A stretch of DNA of 32,133 nt, taken from contig JAGCVD010000038.1 in the NCBI GenBank assembly GCA_017962545.1, positions 1 through 32,133 on the forward strand, given 5' to 3'. The translations under genes were made by a program, and so were the position numbers. Below are positions 16,637-22,797 of the stretch, piece after piece; position 1 is the first letter of the stretch, and each line of letters begins with the position of its first letter. A model generated the notes under the pieces. It saw only the letters and a program-made list of their open reading frames with translations. It had not been told where the DNA came from and ran no database searches. Source of the stretch: Bacteroidales bacterium. GTDB taxonomy: Bacteria > Bacteroidota > Bacteroidia > Bacteroidales > P3.

Positions 16637-17391
16637 TTTATTTTATATCTGACGCCCATCTGGGAAGCGGCAGCGATTCACGCCAGCGTGAACAGGAACT
16701 CTGCCGCTTCCTGGATAGCATCAAAGCCGACTGCCGCACGCTCTTCCTTTTGGGCGACATGTTCGACTTTTGGTTTTCCTATCGCTACACCGTTCCCCGA
16801 GGCCACACACGTCTGCTGGGCAAGTTGGCCGAACTGGCCGACAGTGGCGTGGAACTGCACTTCTTCATCGGCAACCACGACATGTGGCTTTTCGACTACC
16901 TGGAGAAGGAGATGGGCGCTGTGATGCACAGCGACCCCGAAGTGATGGTGATTGACGGCAAGCGTTTCCTTATCGGCCACGGCGACGGACAGGGCCATCT
17001 GGACAAGAACTACGACCTGCTGCGCCGCATCTTCCGCTCCCGCCTCAACCAACGGCTCTTTGCCCTGCTGCCTGCCTCATGGACTTTCCCCATCGCGCTT
17101 CGCTGGAGCGACAGCAACAAGGAGAAACATGCGCGAAAGGATACGCTGCACTACCTCGGCGACGACCGAGAGGGCATCGTGCGCTACTGCCGCGAGCGCT
17201 TAAAGTCAGAACATTTTGACTATTGCATCTTCGGCCACCGTCACACACCACTGACAATGCCGCTGTCAACTGCAAACTGCGAACTGCCAACTGTCTACGT
17301 CAACACCGGCGACTGGCTCTTTAACCGAAACTACGCTGTTTACGATACCGCCACTCACCAGCTGACGCTTCACAATCTTATTGATGGCTGA
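16624..17391 (+). CDS. lpxH: UDP-2,3-diacylglucosamine diphosphatase (LpxH-type metallophosphatase)
   Basis: The start at 16624 (MAEMIYFISDAHLGS) gives 255 residues; an ATG at 16633 that overlaps the upstream stop as ATGA is equally plausible. Metallophosphoesterase ligands are visible in order: SDAHLG, GDMFDFW, GNHDMW, IGHGDG and FGHRHTP. LpxH cleaves UDP-2,3-diacylglucosamine to lipid X in lipid A synthesis at the inner-membrane surface; length and the GHGDGQGHLDKNY segment fit. After the last metal motif a heptamer repeat inserts LSTANCELP before the conserved VNTGDW. The 3' end overlaps the convergent DUF4369 gene by 14 nt. Confidence 0.85.
   Translation: MAEMIYFISDAHLGSGSDSRQREQELCRFLDSIKADCRTLFLLGDMFDFWFSYRYTVPRGHTRLLGKLAELADSGVELHFFIGNHDMWLFDYLEKEMGAVMHSDPEVMVIDGKRFLIGHGDGQGHLDKNYDLLRRIFRSRLNQRLFALLPASWTFPIALRWSDSNKEKHARKDTLHYLGDDREGIVRYCRERLKSEHFDYCIFGHRHTPLTMPLSTANCELPTVYVNTGDWLFNRNYAVYDTATHQLTLHNLIDG
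17268..17295 (+). repeat. Heptamer tandem repeat inside lpxH
   Basis: Four 7-nt units, AACTGCA, AACTGCG, AACTGCC and AACTGTC, preceded by a weaker CGCTGTC. They encode the loop STANCELPTV between two conserved active-site strands. The same AACTGTC unit recurs in the MurD2-like gene. Confidence 0.8.
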
Positions 17392-18127
17392 GTTTTGACC
17401 GTAGGTGCTCAGTGGTGTTCTTGAAATGTAGCGTGTGGGGATTGTCGGGGTAGCGCTCCTGCAAGCCATCGAGCACTAAGTCATACCAGTCGATGCTGTT
17501 GGGGTCGCGCGTATCAATCAAAAGACGGTTATTGAAAGGCTTGTAGAGTGCTATCAAGGTGCTCAACGAACCTTTGTTTTCCTCCAAGAAACGATAGATA
17601 TAGTCTTGTTGCTCCTGAAAGGTGGCTTGATAGATGCTGTCGGTCTCGTCTTTCTTTTGAAGCACGTCTTCGTTGGTTATCTTGCCGTCGAACAGCATCT
17701 GTGCATAGAGTTCTGTAGTATCAACCAATGCCTGCAGCACCTTGGCGCCGTCGTTGGTATACTGTTGCAGCAGCCACAATAGGCCACTCTCGGGCGATCC
17801 TTCGACAGAGTAACTCACCGACAGGTTTTCATAGTTACCGCCTATCTTCAACTTCTCGCCGTAGTCGGGCAGGGTGACGATATAGTTGTTGTCTGTGGTG
17901 TGCAGGTTGTACAGTGAGCGGTAGGGCATCTTGTAGGTGTACTTGAAGTGTCCCTTGTTGTCGACAGGAATACTGTCAATAAACAACGGTCCGTCGGGTG
18001 CTATTTCTTCGATCCAGAGGGTCTTTCCAGCGCCGCCGTCAAGGGTGCCGCTGATGGTGAAGGTGTCGTGCTTGCAACCCGCAAGCAGCAGTAGGACGAT
18101 GGGAAAAATGAAACAGAATCTCTTCAT
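17378..18127 (-). CDS. DUF4369-domain lipoprotein
   Basis: The 249-residue protein begins with a lipoprotein signal peptide (lipobox LLAGC, cysteine 18). Residues about 20-110 match the DUF4369 beta domain common at the N-terminus of Bacteroidota thiol-disulfide lipoproteins (FTISGTLDGGAGKTLWIEE). The C-terminal half is helical and lacks the thioredoxin fold and CxxC that usually follow, so redox activity is unlikely. Function is unknown. The start overlaps the aroC stop by ATGA, and the stop lies inside the 3' end of the convergent lpxH gene. Confidence 0.75.
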   Translation of the reverse strand: MKRFCFIFPIVLLLLAGCKHDTFTISGTLDGGAGKTLWIEEIAPDGPLFIDSIPVDNKGHFKYTYKMPYRSLYNLHTTDNNYIVTLPDYGEKLKIGGNYENLSVSYSVEGSPESGLLWLLQQYTNDGAKVLQALVDTTELYAQMLFDGKITNEDVLQKKDETDSIYQATFQEQQDYIYRFLEENKGSLSTLIALYKPFNNRLLIDTRDPNSIDWYDLVLDGLQERYPDNPHTLHFKNTTEHLRSKLSHQ

Positions 18128-19053
18128 AACAAATGGTTGATTATACACAGTGCGGCCATGGCTTCCACCACAACGGCGGCGCGCGCTATGTGGTAACGGT
18201 CGTGACGGCCGCCGATATTGAGTGTCTCCAGGTGGCCGTCCTCGTGCAGGCATTCCACAGGCTGGGGAATGGTGACCACAGGATGGAACGCCACGCTGAA
18301 CTCTATCGGCATGCCGTTGCTGATGCCGCCCTGTATGCCGCCACAATGATTGGTCTGTGTCAGTTCGGAACTCCGAACTCCGCCTTCCGCACTATTCCAA
18401 CGGTCGATGTATTCGCTGCCTTTCATCTGTGCGGCGGCGAAGCCGGCGCCCATCTCAAAGCCTATGGCCGACGGGATGCTCATCATGGCGGCGGCCAGCT
18501 GGGCGTTGAGTTTGCCGAAAAGCGGCTTGCCGATACCAGCAGGCACGCCGGTTACGCGGCAGCTGACCACGCCACCATGCGTATCATCGCTCACCTCCGG
18601 CCTCGTGCCCACGACATCCGACCTAATCTCCACTTCCGGCATCATTTGTTTGGCGATGGCGCCGGCCACCACACGGGCCACCGTCTCGCGTGCCGATGCA
18701 CGGCCGCCGCCACGGTGGTCGGCGATGCCGTATTTCTGTCGGTAGGTGTAGTCGGCGTGGCCTGGCCTGTAGCAGTCGGCCAGGATGTCGTAGTCTTCCG
18801 GGCGGCTGTTCTTGTTGCGGATGAGGAAGGCGATAGGCGTCCCCAGCGTGACGCCGTCCTTGAGGCCAGAGAGCCACACTATCTCGTCCTCCTCCTGTCG
18901 CGGGGCCCCGAGACGACGACGGGCCAAGTCGGCACGGATGTCCTCCATACAGAGGCTCACATCCGACGGACAGCCGTCTATAATGCCACCAACGGCGGGT
19001 CCATGGGACTCGCCGAAGGTCGTTAACCGGAATATGTCTCCGTAGGTGTTCAT
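18124..19053 (-). CDS. aroC: Chorismate synthase, unusually short
   Basis: The enzyme converts 5-enolpyruvylshikimate-3-phosphate to chorismate using reduced FMN. Clear family motifs are FGESHGPAVGG, RPGHADYTY, DHRGGGRASARET, KLNAQLAAAMMSIPSAIGFE, TNHCGGIQGGISNG and VVEAMAAL. The product has 309 residues against about 350-360 for most homologues. The segment between AGAIAKQ and GGVVSCRV is about 40 residues shorter, and the usual RHDPCVVPR motif reads RHDRYHIAR. A heptamer repeat encodes the GGVRSSEL loop. It lies between the FKBP gene and the DUF4369 gene. It is probably functional, since every other catalytic region is intact, but divergent. Confidence 0.87.
   Translation of the reverse strand: MNTYGDIFRLTTFGESHGPAVGGIIDGCPSDVSLCMEDIRADLARRRLGAPRQEEDEIVWLSGLKDGVTLGTPIAFLIRNKNSRPEDYDILADCYRPGHADYTYRQKYGIADHRGGGRASARETVARVVAGAIAKQMMPEVEIRSDVVGTRPEVSDDTHGGVVSCRVTGVPAGIGKPLFGKLNAQLAAAMMSIPSAIGFEMGAGFAAAQMKGSEYIDRWNSAEGGVRSSELTQTNHCGGIQGGISNGMPIEFSVAFHPVVTIPQPVECLHEDGHLETLNIGGRHDRYHIARAAVVVEAMAALCIINHLL
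18361..18395 (-). repeat. Heptamer tandem repeat inside aroC
   Basis: Plus-strand units are CAGTTCG, GAACTCC, GAACTCC, GCCTTCC and GCACTAT, degenerate after the third. The GAACTCC unit is the reverse complement of the GGAGTTC repeat in murL (29633-29660). It encodes a surface loop (SAEGGVRSSEL). Confidence 0.65.
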
Positions 19054-19090
19054 CTATTCTTATCTCCTTATCTCCGGGCTCCTTTTCTCC
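19051..19090 (-). repeat. Octamer tandem repeat filling the fkbp-aroC junction
   Basis: Plus-strand units are CATCTATT, CTTATCTC, CTTATCTC, CGGGCTCC and TTTTCTCC. The tract covers the complete space between the FKBP stop codon (19091) and the aroC start codon. Confidence 0.75.
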
Positions 19091-19885
19091 TTATTTGGGG
19101 TTTATCTCCAGCAGTTCTACCTCGAAGATGAGCGTTGAGCCGGGAGGTATGCTGCCGGCCTGCTGCTCGCCATAGCCGAGGTTGTAGGGTATGTAGAGCA
19201 TATACTTCGAGCCTTCGTCCATCAGCTGCAGACCCTCGGTCCAGCCGGGGATGACCTGATTCAGCGGGAAGGTGATGGGCTCGCCGCGGTCCACGCTGCT
19301 GTCGAACTTGGTGCCGTCGATCAGCGTGCCGGTGTAATGCACCTTCACTCGGTCGGTAGCTTTGGGCTTCTTGCCGTTGCCTTCGCGCATCTTACGGTAC
19401 TTCAGGCCGCTGGGGGTAGTGTAGACCGACTTGTTGTTGCTTATCTCCTTCATGAACTTGGCACCGTCGTCGATGTTCTTCTGCACACCGGCGCGCTGGC
19501 GCTGCTCGAAGTCCTGCTGGAAGCGCTGCAGCAGCGGAGCAGCCTGCATGTCATTGAGGCGGAGCGTGCCACGGGCGCCGTCAATCATGGCCTGTCCGGC
19601 CATGGTGCCGCTGATGCCCAGCTGCTGGGCGTTCCACTGCTTGTAGACATCGCTGCCGATGGCATAAGATGCCGAATCGTTGAAGGTCGTCATGGCCGGC
19701 GGCATCAACTGCTGTTCCAATGCGGCAATGCGTGCATTGGCAGCCTCCAGCGCGGCAGCTTTGGTCACCAGTGTGTTATAGTATTCTTCCGACATCGTCG
19801 CCTTGCCTTTCTTAATTTTCACCTCCTGTGCGGTGGCGCCAAAAGCGACGACGCTCAATGCCAGCAATACAATTACTTTCTTCAT
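19091..19885 (-). CDS. FKBP-type peptidyl-prolyl cis-trans isomerase, periplasmic
   Basis: The 264-residue protein has a signal peptide (about 1-19, ending ATAQ). Next come a short coiled coil (AAALEAANARIAALEQQL), an FKBP N-terminal dimerisation helix domain (about 65-150) and a C-terminal FKBP domain (about 160-262; VKVHYTGTLIDGTKFDSS, FPLNQVIPGWTEGLQLM, GSTLIFEVELLEI). The architecture matches FkpA/Mip-like periplasmic folding factors. It lies between buk and aroC in a co-directional group whose junctions are short tandem repeats. Confidence 0.9.
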   Translation of the reverse strand: MKKVIVLLALSVVAFGATAQEVKIKKGKATMSEEYYNTLVTKAAALEAANARIAALEQQLMPPAMTTFNDSASYAIGSDVYKQWNAQQLGISGTMAGQAMIDGARGTLRLNDMQAAPLLQRFQQDFEQRQRAGVQKNIDDGAKFMKEISNNKSVYTTPSGLKYRKMREGNGKKPKATDRVKVHYTGTLIDGTKFDSSVDRGEPITFPLNQVIPGWTEGLQLMDEGSKYMLYIPYNLGYGEQQAGSIPPGSTLIFEVELLEINPK

Positions 19886-19896
19886 ATCAACACGAA

Positions 19897-19938
19897 AACT
19901 TTAAACTGGAAGTTGTAAGTTTTAAACCTTAAATTACT
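19897..19938 (-). repeat. Heptamer tandem repeat between buk and the FKBP gene
   Basis: Six 7-nt units on the plus strand, AACTTTA, AACTGGA, AGTTGTA, AGTTTTA, AACCTTA and AATTACT, run into the butyrate kinase stop codon at 19934. Confidence 0.75.
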
Positions 19939-21025
19939 TATATTCCTTCACGACCACTCCATCAAGCACCTCCTTGCCGCAGATGGCGAGGGCCAGCATC
20001 TCGTTCTCGCCCTTGTAGATCTTTACAGGGGCAATCCAGCCGACGCGCTGTTCTATCATAGCCATCCAGGGCTTGCTGTAGGCGATGCCGCCGGTGAGGA
20101 TGATGGCGTCCACCTTGCCGTTGACCACGGCGGCCAGGCGGCTGATCTCCATCGACACCTGGTAAGTGAAAGCTTCCACTAGCAACTGGCACTTCTCGTC
20201 GCCGGCCAGGGCGCGTTTCTCCACCTCGTAGGCGTCGTTGGTGCCCAGATAGGCTACGAAGCCGCCTTCGGCGGTGACCATCTTCTTCAGCTTGGCCTCG
20301 TCGTACTTGCCGCTGCAGGCCACCTCAATAAGCTTCGAGGCGTTGATCGAGCCGCAACGGGTGGGCGAGAAGGCACCGAGACCGCAGAGGGCGCGGTTTA
20401 CCTCGGTCACACGGCCGTGCTCATGGATACCCACGCTCACGCCGCCACCCATGTGGGCGATGATGAGGTTGAGGTCCTCGTAGTGCTTGCCCAGCTCACG
20501 GGCATAGAGCTTGGCGGTCATCTTCTGGTTCAGGCAGTGCCAGATGACACCCTCGCGCTTGGGGTCGAGGTCGAACACGGGGTGGCCGCTGATTTTGGCG
20601 AACTCGGGACGCTCGTCCACGATGCCGGGATCGGCGATGTAGGCGCATTCGAGGCCAATCTCACGCGCGATGGCGTCGCTGATCAGGGCGCCGAGGTTGC
20701 AGGCGTGCTTGCCCTGGATACCGGCGTGGCACTCTTCCTTCATCAGCTCGTTCACACGGTAGCAGCCGCTCTCACAGGGGCGTGTCAGGCCACCACGGCC
20801 CATCACGACAGCAATCTCATCGGTACCGACACCGTGGCGCTTCACCATGTCGAGGATGGCGGTCTTGCGATAGTCGAACTGGTCGGCCACCTCGTGGAAC
20901 TTCTGTATCTCCTCGATGGGGTGGGAGAGGTTCTCCGTGAACACTTCGTTCTCGCCATCGTAGATGGCAGCCTTCGTCGATGTGGCACCAGGATTGATAA
21001 CCAACGTGTATTTTCTTGTACTCAT
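19934..21025 (-). CDS. buk: Butyrate kinase
   Basis: The 363-residue acetokinase-family enzyme interconverts butyrate plus ATP with butyryl phosphate plus ADP. Visible motifs are the N-terminal phosphate loop LVINPGATSTKAA, MGRGGLTRP, IADPGIVDERP, IIAHMGGGVSVG, GRVTEVNRAL, GAFSPTRCGS and the C-terminal adenosine motif AIILTGGIAYSK. Length and the IVDERP motif favour butyrate (or branched-chain) kinase over acetate kinase. The usual partner, phosphate butyryltransferase, is not adjacent. Upstream lies a 450-nt structured gap, so this gene probably has its own promoter. Confidence 0.92.
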   Translation of the reverse strand: MSTRKYTLVINPGATSTKAAIYDGENEVFTENLSHPIEEIQKFHEVADQFDYRKTAILDMVKRHGVGTDEIAVVMGRGGLTRPCESGCYRVNELMKEECHAGIQGKHACNLGALISDAIAREIGLECAYIADPGIVDERPEFAKISGHPVFDLDPKREGVIWHCLNQKMTAKLYARELGKHYEDLNLIIAHMGGGVSVGIHEHGRVTEVNRALCGLGAFSPTRCGSINASKLIEVACSGKYDEAKLKKMVTAEGGFVAYLGTNDAYEVEKRALAGDEKCQLLVEAFTYQVSMEISRLAAVVNGKVDAIILTGGIAYSKPWMAMIEQRVGWIAPVKIYKGENEMLALAICGKEVLDGVVVKEYK

Positions 21026-21067
21026 AACTATATTGTATTAATTATTTACATCATAAATTTCGAAGTG

Positions 21068-21075
21068 CAAAGATA
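21068..21075 (-). promoter_or_regulatory. Candidate -7 box for buk
   Basis: The minus strand reads TATCTTTG, a full TAnnTTTG match about 42 nt before the buk ATG. No convincing TTG element lies 19-21 nt further upstream, so support is partial. Confidence 0.4.
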
Positions 21076-21165
21076 TGAAAAAAAAATCAATCTGCGAGGA
21101 TTATTTTTCAAATATTTTTTCACACTCTCCCCAAAACCTCCCATTCCTCCCTTCACTGCCATTAT

Positions 21166-21225
21166 ATAGGTATATCTTTGGTATTTCTTTGGAAAAAAGC
21201 AAAGAAATACCAAAGATATACCTAT
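21166..21225. repeat. Long perfect hairpin, 26-bp arms built from 11-nt units
   Basis: Arms 21166-21191 and 21200-21225 are perfectly complementary over 26 bp around an 8-nt A-rich loop. Each arm contains two related 11-nt units (GTATATCTTTG, GTATTTCTTTG). There is no protein-coding support; the frames that cross it are shadows. Confidence 0.9.
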
Positions 21226-21258
21226 CAAACACCTATTATATGTTAACCTGTTTATCAC

Positions 21259-21308
21259 TTGTTCTTCGGTTGTTCTTTGGTTTTTTCCAAAGAACAACCG
21301 AAGAACAA
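21259..21308. repeat. Long perfect hairpin, 22-bp arms built from 11-nt units
   Basis: Arms 21259-21280 and 21287-21308 are perfectly complementary over 22 bp around a T6 loop. Each arm is two 11-nt units (TTGTTCTTCGG, TTGTTCTTTGG) clearly related to those of the neighbouring hairpin. Confidence 0.9.
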
Positions 21309-21365
21309 CCCTTTTTAATGTGTAATAGGGATAAACCCAAGGGCATGATGTAAACAATTCGATAT

Positions 21366-21426
21366 TATTTCTTCAATACGCGATTGAAGAAATATTGAAG
21401 AACTGATGAGACAGTATTGAAGAAAA
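21366..21426. repeat. 11-nt tandem repeats with a 12-bp inverted repeat
   Basis: Arms 21366-21377 and 21383-21394 form a 12-bp hairpin with loop ACGCG. From 21383 four 11-nt units follow: ATTGAAGAAAT, ATTGAAGAACT, GATGAGACAGT and ATTGAAGAAAA. The last unit also provides the U-tract of the adjacent terminator. Confidence 0.8.
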
Positions 21427-21458
21427 GAGCGGGGTCTCACAATGTGGACCCCGCTCTT
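21416..21458 (-). terminator. Intrinsic terminator of the efflux/coiled-coil operon
   Basis: GACCCCGCTCTT (21447-21458) and AAGAGCGGGGTC (21425-21436) form a GC-rich 12-bp stem with a 10-nt loop. On the minus strand it is followed by TTTTCTTC. It lies 20 nt after the stop of the coiled-coil gene. Confidence 0.85.
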
Positions 21459-21477
21459 AGTGTTGTCACCAAGGTGA

Positions 21478-22206
21478 CTATTCGCTCATCTCGCGGTAGC
21501 GGTCGACTTCATTCTGAACATTATTCACATTCTGGTTGGCGGCGTCGGCTCTCTTCTCGGCATCGCCACGTTTGCCGGAGACCTTCACGATTTCGTTCTC
21601 GTATTTCTTGATGTCCTTCTCGCAGTCTTTGATCTTCTGCTGGCATTTCTTGATGTCCTTGTTCTTGCCGTCTATCTTCTTCTGCAGCTTGGCGACCTTC
21701 TTGTCGATGGCGGCGACGGCGGCTTCGGCCTTGGCGGCTTCCTTCTCGGCTTTCTTCAGGTTGTCCTGCTCGGCTTTCATGTTGAGGCCGGCCTCATAGC
21801 GGTCGATGTAGGAGACGAAGCCCTGGAGCCAGCGGAGGGCGCCGGCACGCATGGCGCTGGGGTCGTTCATGGCGAGGTTGCTGCTGAGGGCGCAGACGCT
21901 GACGACGGCCTCGTTCTTTTTCTTTTTCTCGACGAGGGTGTAGAAGTTGATGTCGTTGATGGCGATTTCCTCGATGAAGGCGTTGGTGCAGACATAGTAG
22001 CCCTGGTCGTCCTTCTGGGGTTTCAGCTTGGAGTCCTTGAGGTACTGGATCATGGCGTCCTGAATCATCTTGGGGTTCTTCGACACCGTGACGGTGGCGG
22101 CGGGAACGGTGAGACCACCCACCTGGAGGGTGCTCTCGGTGACGGACTGGGCGGCGAGACCGAGGGTCATCAGAGCCGCGACGGCAAAGGTAAAGATTTT
22201 TTTCAT
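21478..22206 (-). CDS. Secreted coiled-coil protein of unknown function
   Basis: The 242-residue protein has a signal peptide (about 1-20, ending LAAQS), an N-terminal globular half (about 21-135) and a long lysine/glutamate-rich coiled coil (about 140-240; KKAEKEAAKAEAAVAAI, KDIKKCQQKIKDCEKDIK). It is probably periplasmic. I do not recognise the family. It is the last gene before the terminator and lies downstream of the efflux genes and P-II-like gene in the same direction, so it may be part of that transcript. A 9-nt repeat separates it from the P-II-like gene. Confidence 0.7.
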   Translation of the reverse strand: MKKIFTFAVAALMTLGLAAQSVTESTLQVGGLTVPAATVTVSKNPKMIQDAMIQYLKDSKLKPQKDDQGYYVCTNAFIEEIAINDINFYTLVEKKKKNEAVVSVCALSSNLAMNDPSAMRAGALRWLQGFVSYIDRYEAGLNMKAEQDNLKKAEKEAAKAEAAVAAIDKKVAKLQKKIDGKNKDIKKCQQKIKDCEKDIKKYENEIVKVSGKRGDAEKRADAANQNVNNVQNEVDRYREMSE

Positions 22207-22240
22207 GATGGTATGTTTTTATGGGTTGTTGTTGCTTTGT

Positions 22241-22285
22241 TTTTCTAGATTTTCTAGAGATTCTAGAATTTCTAGATTTTCTAGA
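22241..22285 (-). repeat. Nonamer tandem repeat over the end of the P-II-like gene
   Basis: Five 9-nt units on the plus strand, TTTTCTAGA, TTTTCTAGA, GATTCTAGA, ATTTCTAGA and TTTTCTAGA. The P-II-like stop codon (TAG at 22283-22281) lies inside the last unit. Confidence 0.85.
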
Positions 22286-22607
22286 CCATCTGCTCTATAT
22301 TCCATACGAAGGCTCTGATGCCGACTTCCTCGTTGCGCTTGTCGAGCTTGCGGACGGCGGTGAGGAGCTCGTCGACCTTGTCGTCGGGGATGACGGTGAG
22401 GATGGCGTTGTTGAGCTCGGGCCAGGTATGCGTGCCGCGGTGCGGATCGCCCGGCACACGGTTTTGTGTGTCGGTACGGCCGAAGTCGCCGCTTCCGCGC
22501 CCCTGCACATTCTCCCAGAAGGTGAAGCCGCGGATGCCGAGGGTGTCGAGCATATACTCGGCGCGCTCGTTGTTGGCTTGGTTGTAGACTATCAATACAG
22601 ATTTCAT
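22281..22607 (-). CDS. P-II-like small regulatory protein linked to the RND efflux system
   Basis: The 108-residue protein starts at the ATG at 22607 (MKSVLIVYNQANNERAEYML); the frame continues upstream only through repeat sequence. The pattern is that of a P-II/CutA-like ferredoxin fold: a first strand, a helix with NNERAEYMLDTL, GIRGFTFWENVQGRG, and a later VIPDDKVDELLTAVRKL helix with a terminal strand. Canonical P-II residues of GlnB (the uridylylated Tyr in the T-loop) are not evident. It lies downstream of the RND pump gene in the same direction, a context in which such proteins recur in Bacteroidota. A role in sensing a pump ligand is inference. Confidence 0.65.
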   Translation of the reverse strand: MKSVLIVYNQANNERAEYMLDTLGIRGFTFWENVQGRGSGDFGRTDTQNRVPGDPHRGTHTWPELNNAILTVIPDDKVDELLTAVRKLDKRNEEVGIRAFVWNIEQMV

Positions 22608-22629
22608 AACTGCTGTTCTTTTATTTTTT

Positions 22630-22790
22630 AACGGCGAATTTAGCGAATTTAGCGAAGCTACGCAGGTCAATTGCAGGCGAATTACTCGAATTGGCTGCCG
22701 CGGGCCGACTGCCGTAGGCCCATTCGAGTAATTCGCTTGTAATTATGTATTGTGTCAGCATAATTCGTACAATTCGTTTAATTCGCCGTT
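22630..22790. repeat. Nested inverted repeats built from 9-nt units
   Basis: Inner arms 22677-22691 and 22722-22736 are complementary over 15 bp (GCGAATTACTCGAAT). Outer arms 22630-22640 and 22780-22790 are complementary over 11 bp (AACGGCGAATT). The flanks contain 9-nt direct units (GCGAATTTA twice on the left; AATTCGTAC, AATTCGTTT, AATTCGCCG on the right). It fills the space between the RND gene stop and the P-II-like start and could fold as one long stem in mRNA. Confidence 0.8.
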
Positions 22791-22797
22791 CTTATAA

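Noticed and set aside
21046-21357. Open frames on both strands across the hairpin block
   Set aside because: They read through perfect inverted repeats, so both strands give near-identical peptides; there is no promoter, start context or family support.
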